From assembly GCA_949128115.1 (NCBI GenBank), contig OX421962.1, positions 58,197,787 through 58,261,786 on the forward strand: 64,000 nt of DNA, written 5' to 3'. This DNA is from Anaspis maculata. Taxonomy: Eukaryota; Arthropoda; Insecta; Coleoptera; Scraptiidae. Below are positions 55,888 through 64,000 of the stretch, piece by piece (within the stretch, counting starts at the first letter, position 1; each line of letters begins with the position of its first letter). The translations under genes were made by a program, and so were the position numbers. The notes under the pieces were generated by a model, which ran no database searches, was not told the DNA's origin, and worked only from the letters and a program-made list of their open reading frames with translations.

Positions 55888-57559
55888 CTCAAAAGAAGTC
55901 TGGGTGTTAGCTGTTAGCACATGGTGTTTGGCGCCAACCACCTTGAATACATTATTTTCCTACTACAGTACGCTTGCGTTCGGTTGTCAAATTAAGATTC
56001 CCGGCGCGTAATATGCGATATTCAAAGGCACGACTTGCGCTGTAGGTTCGCAAAGCTAGGGGATGGAACTCATGCGTCTGCGCGAGCTAGGAAAAGTCAA
56101 AACCTGCAGATTTTTAGCCATCGATTTAACAAAGGAAAATAGATGACAAGAAACTCCTGATTTCCATGCTAGATTATGCGGAATGATGTTGTCCATGTGC
56201 ATTGCTGTCGAAAAAATTAATTCCGCGCGTATACCTAGTGCTCCGAAAAGAACGAAAAAGCCGTTTTCAGTGTATAACTGGTTGCCTAGAAGGTGATGTT
56301 TTTTGGGAACACATGAAATGGAACTGTAATGTTCTTTTCGTACGGTTTTTGCAGCCAGGCACTCAACAAACTGCCTGTCATTTTAGAAAAAAAAACAGAA
56401 AACACAAAACCTCTGATATATTATACATATAACCCACGAACCATATAACCCGATAAAATTTTAGTTACCATTTGTTTACATGCAGTTTCATGCCATTGAC
56501 AGACAGGACGGCAACCGTAAGGTAGAGAAGAATACTAGAAGTAGGGCGGTATTTTCAAAAACACACCAACTGATAAACACGTCACCATATTTTTGCTCCT
56601 TGTGTATCTAAAACTGATCCATCATTGCTGGTCTTGAACACAATGAAAGATCAAGAAACACTCTTTTTTCCATAGCTTATTTGAAAGTTTCATTTACAGC
56701 CGTTTCAATAATATACAATGTTGAAATTACGCTTTTTACATGTGTTAGCATACGGCACTATTCTCAAATTCCCTAGCATGGTTGCGCCAGCGCAGAAATG
56801 GCACTGAATTTCGCCTATTGAATATTCGAACAGGTTGATACAAATTCGACTAGAACATACGCGAAAGTGATTGATAGCGATGTTAGGTACAAAACTTTTT
56901 TATGTATTTGATAGATTCACCCACCCATTAGCCCACCATTATATTACTATTTACATTCGATATAATTTCAAAACGTAAAAACATAAGCGATGATTTTGCA
57001 AATGACTTATGATATGAACACTTACAACACTCTTGAGATGTAAATGGAAGGATTGCACTACCCTGGGTACATCTGGTTGTCTCTAGCGGTAACTGCCAAT
57101 TACCTAGCAAAATGCCAATATGTGCCGCTCCTAAAAAGTACAAAATATTGCCAATATTTTCTATTACGAGCTCCAACTTTGATTACTTTTTGACTCCTAC
57201 CTAAATATTGATACGAACATTCGGAACAGTAGATATGTTGACAATTTTTTTTCCAGTTGGGCTTGTTAGGACGATTAGAGCATGGAATTACCATATACGG
57301 ACTATACGGTCCTTCTGCAGTGCAGGATTAATAAGGAAGCTGCTTTTCTAAGCAAATCGCGTTCTGAAATTATACATAACCTTGAAAATATGTGTCAAAA
57401 CACAGCTAAAATTTCTGTTGTTTCGCCGTTAACTGTCGTCTGTCAGAATTTGTACCACCCTGCTGACGCTTGCGCTAAGATGGCCTTAATAGGAAAAGGA
57501 TGTATTCAACGGTCTTCAGTACATAAGGGTAAAAACCGGCTAAATAAGCGAATTTGAAG
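55888..57559. other. no gene called
   Basis: Frames at 56202-56432 (plus) and 57282-57557 (plus) have fair amino-acid variety but no recognisable domain or splice context. Nothing else supported. Confidence 0.35.
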
Positions 57560-59352
57560 CAGGGATCGACCCGGACCGGACCGAAAACCGGACCGGAACC
57601 GTAATTTTCATCTGGACCCAAACCGAAACTGAACCCATATATTTCATGTTTCATAAATTTTAGGGAACGAACCCGAACCCTTCATCATAGGTATTTTTTA
57701 GTTTTTTCGGGCTTTTTTCGGTTCTCGTTCGGAAATTTTTTTTCGCGTTTCACTCTAGGTCTTGCTATGTGAATAATCAATTAAATAATAACCTAATTAT
57801 ATTATCGTCGCGCCGCAATACCTACGCTTTTCCACCATCAACGAGATGGGCACATTCGCGCCACTAGTCCACTACCGACTGACCTCTCACCCCGCGCCCG
57901 CCACGCACGCCTCGTGACTTGTCGTGACATGCGGGAATCCGTGCATGCGGGACGCATTTTAACATTTCGTGATACGTCTCGGCACCAGCCTAAATTTGAT
58001 TGGCCAATTTGAATAGGCTCCGATCGATCCGCAGCGGGGTGCCAAGAACGCACACGGAATGTTCCAGGCGCAGGCGGTGCTAAGACTCGCTACAGAATGT
58101 TGCGCGAAGACACCGCATGATGCCAAGGTGTAATCGTAGAATAATACGAAAATTTACCTATATGTCATGACGAAATTAACGTTTCAAGCTTTCGAGAATC
58201 AACGAGTGGAAAAACATTCAAATAATAAAAGTACCCACATCAAAAATAAACTGCTCGTCAAAAGTTGAACAAATTAAGGCAAAAATTTGCTATAATTTCA
58301 AGCAAAGATATCTTCGGAAAAAAATCCGATTTGAAGGAGAGTTGATGATATCTGATTGAGCTTTATTTCTTCAACTGCAAGATGCTGTGTTGACTTACGT
58401 CACCATTGACTTTGTTCATGATATACAGGATGCCAAAGGAAGGATCGAGTGTTAAAAGTGTTTTTCGCTAGTTATAGAAAGCGGATATCAATATTTAAAA
58501 ATAATTTTTCGCTTTTGATCGAATTCTGTTTTTTTTTCCAAAGAGTTCTTGATTTTTGTGAAATTTGGATTTTTTGATACAGAATCTGCCAGAGATGGTG
58601 CTTTCTTCTTGAAAATTGATCAAAAACGTACACAAGGTCTCTATGAGTTGTACCATGAAGAAATGTGATCTTATCGGCTACCAGAAGATGTGATCCTCTG
58701 GACCACTTTGGGGAAGATGACCAATGAAGCATGAAGCATGCTGCAACATCACATTAACAGTTATTGAGCTAAGCATAGTTTAAAAACTTCCTAAAGTGAT
58801 ACCTATATCCTAGAAGATGTAGAGATAGAGCCATCGTTTTTTTTATTATTTCCTAGAAAATTTCATTCATCTGTCAAATCTGACATTCTAACAATGGAAG
58901 TGACAGTTTTCTATTGTTGTTTGAACCAATCAGATTCGAATTAGGCGATAATTGGCACAAGTGCATTTTGCGATAATTTTCGATAATTTGCACTAGTTAG
59001 TGCATGAATCGATAATTTTTTTTGTATTTCTATACTAAGACCAACAGCAGACATAAAATCAAATATTTGTCATACAGTAGTGCCATCGTCAAGACTCCCT
59101 TCACTCTTCTTGGGGAAGCACTAATTGCGATATATGTCGCCGATATAATTCCTTGGATCACAAAAACGGAGTCCTGTGCTGCAACGGCTTGGCAATGTAG
59201 GCCAATTTTTCAACAAACTCGTCTGTATAGTAGGTGCATCACCCAAGAAACCTTGCGACCCCGTGTTAATTCTTTGGTCGTAGGTAGTCATTCCCTGACG
59301 ACAACGACTAGAGTGACTAGTTGACAATGTCATAGGCGTGAAAGATTTTTTG

Positions 59353-59353
<1 letters not shown>

Positions 59354-59382
<29 letters not shown>
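59354..59382 (+). repeat. (TTA)n microsatellite
   Basis: About ten TTA units within an AT-rich region. Confidence 0.9.
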
Positions 59383-59383
<1 letters not shown>

Positions 59384-60145
59384 TATGAAATTTTCTGATA
59401 AAATATAACTCGTGCAATGAAAATGCATCTATAATTTTTGACAAATCTTCACTCATGCAAGTTAAACTGGAAAAGGCTTGCAAGTTAAACTTGCATTCGT
59501 GCACATTTTTCAAAAAGTTATCGATAATTTTCATTGCACTTGTTATATTACTACTGATTATTTCAATCGGACATATTATTGACTATACAACTCACTGCTC
59601 CTTAGACCAATCCAGTGTCTCGATTTTCCTTGACAACACTGCATTACATCGGGTATGCCGTTGCGAAGGGCCATTTTTGCGAATATACGAAATCGATTAT
59701 ACGTAGACCTCTCGTATAATCGCAGTTCATTTGAATTCAAAAAACCACAAGTTTCGCCCTTTGCAACAGTGCTTGCCGGATTTCACGATCTAACCAACAG
59801 CCTTGCCACACACTGAGCCATAGCTGACCCTGTGCACCAGTAGCTAAAGTTTGACATGTCGTATATAATTCTATCTCGGGTGTGCCAGTAGCGGTAAGAT
59901 GTATCAAAACGAAAATCGTGCAGAACTTTCGTCCAACTTCAGCAATTGGAAAGTTACGGATAAAATTTTTACTTGCATTTATATGGTTTAGTTCTCACTC
60001 GCTCATATTGTTACTGTGGGACATATGGAATTCATAAAAAGCAATGCGAAAATCTCAAGTGAGGTAGGTAAGGCATGGCCAAAAAAATCAAGTCGTAGCC
60101 AATGTCAAACAATAATAATTTATTTGACAATGTATTTTTGAATGG

Positions 60146-60687
60146 TTGTCTTTTGCATTTCGAAACCAACAAATGGGTCGTTTTGTAACCACTACAGCCG
60201 AACAATTCAAGACTTTGTATGGTCAGTTGAACCAGCCAATACTGTTAGAAGAGAGGAATATGTTTGACGGCAGTTTCAACCATTTTCCGGACGAAAAGTC
60301 CACGCTAAAATGGCACACATCCTGGAAAACTGATGGGCATACAACATGCGAAAAACGAACGGAGGTGACTCAAAGAGGGAAATTTGAAGATCCTATGGAA
60401 TCTGACGGCAAAGCGGTTGCAGTTGAACTTTTACTCTGAATTCGGGAAAAAGACTGATCCTTTCAAAGGTAATCTTTGTAGGCTGATTGCTGTGTTGTCA
60501 TTACTTTTCACTCTTCTTTCAAAGGTGTTGGCATTTCGTAAGGCAATGATGCTCGGAATTCCGAGGGAAGAGTTCACCAAGGGATGACGGAATTATGGAA
60601 ATGCATTTCAGCACCATTGACTGCTGAGGAGCTACACAGAATACTACAAACTTTCGGCGAAGACTCAAGTTCTTCTGTTACCTACCA
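60146..60687 (+). pseudogene. coding-like stretch with disrupted frame, unknown
   Basis: A 97-codon frame contains MGRFVTTTAEQFKTLYGQLN and FEDPMESDGKAVAVELLL. A GTAATC...CTTTCAAAG intron-like segment follows (60470-60525). A further frame reads MTELWKCISAPLTAEELHRI and ends VTYQ-stop at ~60687, just before an AATAAA-like word. The pieces are not in one frame. A short exon-like MELWKCFSRDSSSLEEHT with a GTAAGT donor at ~62582-62635 may be related. It lies within the 5.1-kb insertion; family unknown. Confidence 0.33.
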
Positions 60688-60925
60688 ATAAAAATTGTTC
60701 ACTTCTATCACCTGTTCAAAATAAACGATTCACTTTGCTCCTTATAATGTAGTTATGATGATATTTATTGTAGTTTTCGTAATACAGATCAAACAGGGAT
60801 CAGGCATTACAGGTAAATCAGGACCAAAACGTCAGTTTGACAAATTATTTCTGAATTTTGAAAACTGTCATTGACAAAAGTCGGAAGCAGGTGGGTCGTG
60901 CAAAGCTCGTTGTATAGTCTAACGA

Positions 60926-61072
60926 ATACAACTCGAGCATCGAAATAATCTGAATATACCGCTCTTGTTCGATGTATTGCTTCAAAACACAGCTCGACCT
61001 ATGGTCTCGCTGTGTTTCTTGCAATACATCTCGCAATTGCGGTATATTCGATTATTTTGATGCTCTTGTTGT
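60926..61072. repeat. 147-bp palindromic repeat
   Basis: AATACAACTCGAGCATCGAA mirrors TTTGATGCTCTTGTTGTATT, and TATACCGC mirrors GCGGTATA inside. Likely a MITE. Confidence 0.65.
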
Positions 61073-61384
61073 ATTACTACTGATCATTCGAGCATGATGT
61101 GCAAATTTCTCATATTTATAGTTTTTTAGTGGTGAACTTCACCTTATTACCTACAAACCAATATCGTCTTTAATTTTCAGAGATCAGAGAATCCCGAAAG
61201 GTATCCTCTGCAAGCGCGATTACTCATTCATTGTAATAGAAACTAGACAATGAATACAATCTGTTGACAGTAGTTACGGATGTCACAGAAGCATTGTACT
61301 AGGTGCTACTGAAATTTGTTAGTGTCTAATACACAATATTGCATGCGCTACAAAACGAGGTGATTCGTTCTAATGGTGGTCATA

Positions 61385-61699
61385 TGGTGGCCTTATGGTA
61401 GCTTAACATTGAGCATCAAATGCTGCAGAGTTCTGATTGGAACTAACCGACTGACGCCAGTTATTGCTGTCAGTGACCAACATTTGACCAATGAGAGCTC
61501 GGCAGCAAAAAAAGCTGCAGCATTTGATGCTCAATGTAAAGGTGCGTTCAGTCAGCTTATTTAGCCGCAAGTTTTAATTTTAGTCATTGGCTGATCTGAG
61601 GAGGCTGGTTCATGACAGCCAATGAGCATCGCTGCGCTTACGACTAAAATTAAAACTTGCGGCTAAATAAGCTTACTGAACGCACCTTAAGGCCACCAC
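61385..61699. mobile_element. MITE interrupted by another MITE
   Basis: TGGTGGCCTTATGGTAGCTT...TTGAGCATCAAATGCTGCAG pairs with CTGCAGCATTTGATGCTCAA and, beyond the inner insertion (61540-61687), with AAGGCCACCA. Confidence 0.7.
61540..61687. mobile_element. 148-bp MITE, TAA target duplication
   Basis: AGGTGCGTTCAGTCAGCTTA and its complement form ~45-bp arms. TAA flanks both ends (61537-61539 and 61688-61690), fitting a PIF/Harbinger-type 3-bp TSD. Confidence 0.85.
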
Positions 61700-62127
61700 A
61701 AGTCTTCCATATGTTACGCTTAAAATAGGTGATTCTCAAACTAAGCTCAGTATGGATTAGTTTTGTCGTTTTAAAGTAGAAGTGGTTATGTAGAAAAATC
61801 GGAGTACCTCACCCTCGCAACCTAATCATGAAAGCACATATGTTAGGGATCATTCCCAAATGCCCAAAATTACGAAATAAAAAAAAAGCATGGAACACTT
61901 CAACCATAACATTCAAATTTACCGCGAAATTGTCTGGGGATATTTCATTTAATCAGTGCTGTATTGTATTGACGACAGCATGGTGTGGCGACAGTCGGTC
62001 CTCTGAGTGGCACACACTTTTTCGACCGCCGAATATGCATTTTAAATCGGAAGACTTCACAAGTTGCTGATAGAACTGTACAAAACATCAACGTTAGACA
62101 CTGAAATCAATGTCATTGTCGAGTTCA

Positions 62128-62308
62128 GGGCCACTATTCTTGAATCGTGTGAGAAAAGTCCCTGGGAGTAAAATACATTCCACAGTACACTGATGTAGCG
62201 AATGTTGCCTAAAATCGTGGTTTTTAGGCAACTTTCGCCACAGAAGTGTAGTACGGATTATATAAAACTCCCAGGGACTTTTCTCACACGATTCAAGAAT
62301 AGCGGCCC
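62128..62308. mobile_element. 181-bp GGGCCG-family MITE
   Basis: GGGCCACTATTCTTGAATCG...CGATTCAAGAATAGCGGCCC, almost wholly palindromic. An uninterrupted copy of the 54571 element, including GAGAAAAGTCCCTGGGAGTA. Confidence 0.9.
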
Positions 62309-63134
62309 TAAACATGCGCGATGACAACTTGTCACCGTTTTCTTAGTTCGCATGACATCCGTGTCGGAGCGCCACTTCCGCGCAATATTGTGTATTGGAA
62401 GAGTATCTCAATGACAGAATCCGCTGAAATAAGGAGAGGGTATAGATGTTATTCACAGTCAGTTTGGAGTCTGTTAAATCGCGATCTGAATTTTATTAGT
62501 TCACTAACTCTATTTGGTTTTTCGAAAACACCCTTCGACCTTTGTAACTTTTTATGTGTTTAGATAAATTTACTGGACAATATGGAATTATGGAAATGTT
62601 TTAGCCGTGATTCTTCATCACTAGAAGAACACACGGTAAGTATCGTTATTCACATCAAGTAAATGCCCACGGAAGCTGAAGAATAATGTGCCAAAATTGG
62701 CTCAAAATCTCAAGATAAAAATTACTTATGCTTTTTTAAAAACAAGTGATTTCTTTGCTATTTGATGTAGTACTTTTACTTGAATGTTTTTCCACTTGTC
62801 GATTCTCGACAGCTTGGAAAGTTAATTTTGTCATGGAATAGGGAAGTTTTCGTATTATTTTATGATTACACCTTTGCATCATGCGGTATCTTCGCGCAAC
62901 ATTCTGTAGCGAGTCTCAGCACCGCCTGGAACATTCCATGTGCGTTCTCGGCACCCCGCTGCGGATTGATCGGATCGGAGCCCATTCAAATTGGCCAATC
63001 AAATTTGGGCTGGTGCCGAGACGTATCACGGAATGTTAAAATGCTCCCCCATGCTCCCGGCACAGCGGGACAGGCAAGAGCTTGTGAATTTCCGAATCCA
63101 CGTAAAAATCATATCATCATGGATCATGGGATTC

Positions 63135-63264
63135 ATGGGGCGGAAAAACACAAGTTCAGTGCATAATCATTTTGATTTTGTGGCAGCGGAAAATAAATCC
63201 AAGTGCAAATTATGCAGGGAAACTTTGAGTGTTTGGTTTAAAATGACTAATTTGTTTCCTCAAG
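63135..63264 (+). CDS. BED-type zinc-finger exon of hAT transposase (fragment)
   Basis: The frame starts at ATG (MGRKNTSSVHNHFDFVAAEN) and continues KSKCKLCRETLSVWFKMTNL FPQ to a GTAAGG donor at 63265. The aromatic-rich NHFDF followed by C-x2-C is the first half of a BED finger. The His pair would lie past the donor. BED fingers open hAT transposases (ZBED family). The exon lies between the 5.1-kb insertion and the window end; no downstream exon is seen in the remaining ~700 bp. Confidence 0.5.
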
Positions 63265-63269
63265 GTAAG

Positions 63270-63960
63270 GGCCAGTTTTGAACTTTTACAGTAGCGGATA
63301 GCGGTAGGTTCTTGAATGCCCAAATGTAAGTAATTATTAGGTTGATACTTTATTATTAGTCTCCTGTTTCGGTTAGGTACTCGATTTCCTATTTCCCGAG
63401 TGTGATCTTTTTGATTTTGATCAGTTTTGTTGCCATGCTCATTTTTGCCTAGGAGGATTTTTGCCATAATTATTCCACGGATAGTGCTAAGTATGCCGCT
63501 GTTGTCAAATTGGTTCAAAGCATTAGGGAAGGGAGTTTGCGATCTCACGGAACGTACGACGTAACGCAACGTAGAACGTGAAAAATCACTCCCTAGTACG
63601 TGTGCACGCAAACTCCCCATTATGAGATAAGGGATTCTACTTGCGTGAACGTATCTCTCACTTATTGAAATAAGATTCAGGATTGATTGATCAGGAGATT
63701 TGAAGGATAAAGGATGTTTCAGTTTGATTTAAATCAAACAAACTTTGATATATTTAGTTATGATATAGTATAAGATTCTCCTCATCCTCCTGTCCTCCTG
63801 ATTCAAAAGAATATGACACACATGTCTTAAACTTGCGTCCTAAAAGAAAGATAGGTACAGGTGTCAAAGGTTCACTTTCTTAGATTTTTGAAAATTTGTA
63901 ATAATTGCGAACCATTTCACCAAATTAGTTGAAATTCAGCATAGGCGGACTTCCCAGAAC
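63270..63960. other. no further exon seen inside hAT
   Basis: A 136-codon minus-strand frame (63210-63620) has no recognisable domain. Probably non-coding interior of the hAT element. Confidence 0.35.
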
Positions 63961-64000
63961 TCCTACGATTCTAAAGTAATAACCTTATTTTTCCGAACCG

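Larger units (their letters stand above)
57949..63048. mobile_element. 5.1-kb element with ~300-bp inverted ends, inserted in the hAT
   Basis: GGGACGCATTTTAACATTTC at the left and GTTAAAATGCTCCC at the right begin inverted repeats traceable to ~58250 and ~62757. Paired blocks include GTGATACGTCTCGGCACCAG, GATTGGCCAATTTGAAT and GAATGTTGCGCGAAGA. The flanks GCATGC and CCATGC could be a 6-bp TSD with one change, a Polinton-like size. The interior holds MITEs and unassigned frames. No recognisable polymerase or integrase. Confidence 0.6.
57560..64000 (+). mobile_element. hAT element, longer relative, runs off window
   Basis: Starts CAGGGATCGACCCGGACCGG. The first ~380 bp follow the 54747 copy (AACCGTAATTTTCATCTGGA, TTTTTCGGTTCTCGT, GTCTTGCTATGTGAATAATC). 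The last bases of the window (AGTAATAACCTTATTTTTCC) match 55.60 kb, the right part of the small copy, so the end should lie ~160 bp outside. It holds a BED-finger exon at 63135-63264 and is split by a 5.1-kb insertion (57949-63048). It is probably the autonomous or formerly autonomous parent. Confidence 0.7.

Noticed and set aside
59022..59324. 100-codon plus-strand frame
   Set aside because: Overlaps an antisense frame of similar quality and has no motif; inside a transposon.

Overview
The window looks like nuclear DNA from an arthropod, most likely an insect. Several genes are split by short GT-AG introns, many only 51-60 nt long. One gene has a TATA box and a TCAGTT initiator 30 bp apart. 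Orthologues of conserved animal genes (EDRF1, PRADC1, EME1, KANSL3) sit in AT-rich DNA full of transposon debris. Frequent GGTACCTA-type tracts recall hemipteran or lepidopteran genomes, but I cannot name the species.

Layout: 0-5.2 kb holds a possible exon cut by the window edge, a foldback repeat, a solo Ty3-type LTR, the two 5' exons of an EDRF1 homologue (minus strand) and a small MITE. 5.8-9.7 kb is one large foldback element. Its arms are built of ~20-bp tandem repeats with palindromic cores, it carries zinc-finger remnants, and it has been hit by an 8-bp-TSD hAT MITE and by a second foldback. 11.0-22.7 kb is an 11.6-kb structure with two ~3.3-kb inverted arms, each carrying a copy of an unknown 219-aa gene (right intact, left broken by a 26-bp deletion). 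The 5-kb centre holds a psq/CENP-B-type DNA-binding protein without a transposase domain, a nine-copy 59-bp satellite with a perfect CRE palindrome in every unit, and a frameshifted Polinton/Maverick-type integrase tail with chromodomain.

22.7-30 kb contains PRADC1 (4 exons, complete), a 67-aa secreted tyrosine-rich protein with a clear promoter, and a tRNA-derived SINE. 30-37.6 kb is repeats: a 2.6-kb foldback, LTR-like remnants and MITEs. 37.8-53.5 kb is the gene-rich block: EME1 (plus, 8 exons, 552 aa) and KANSL3 (minus, 11 exons, 1,024 aa) converge with only 147 bp between their stop codons and probably overlapping 3' UTRs. Their long introns are filled with MITEs.

53.5-64 kb is nested transposons: a three-level nest at 54.2-55.9 kb, and a hAT element from 57.56 kb running past the window end. 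That hAT keeps a BED-finger exon and the termini of the nearby 1-kb copy, and is interrupted by a 5.1-kb element with ~300-bp inverted ends.

The conserved genes are unrelated housekeeping functions: Holliday-junction and fork cleavage (EME1), NSL histone acetyltransferase complex (KANSL3), secretory PA-domain protein (PRADC1) and transcription-linked EDRF1. The novelty lies in the repeats, above all the 11.6-kb inverted-repeat structure and the density of foldback elements. All gene models come from reading the sequence by eye; no searches were run.
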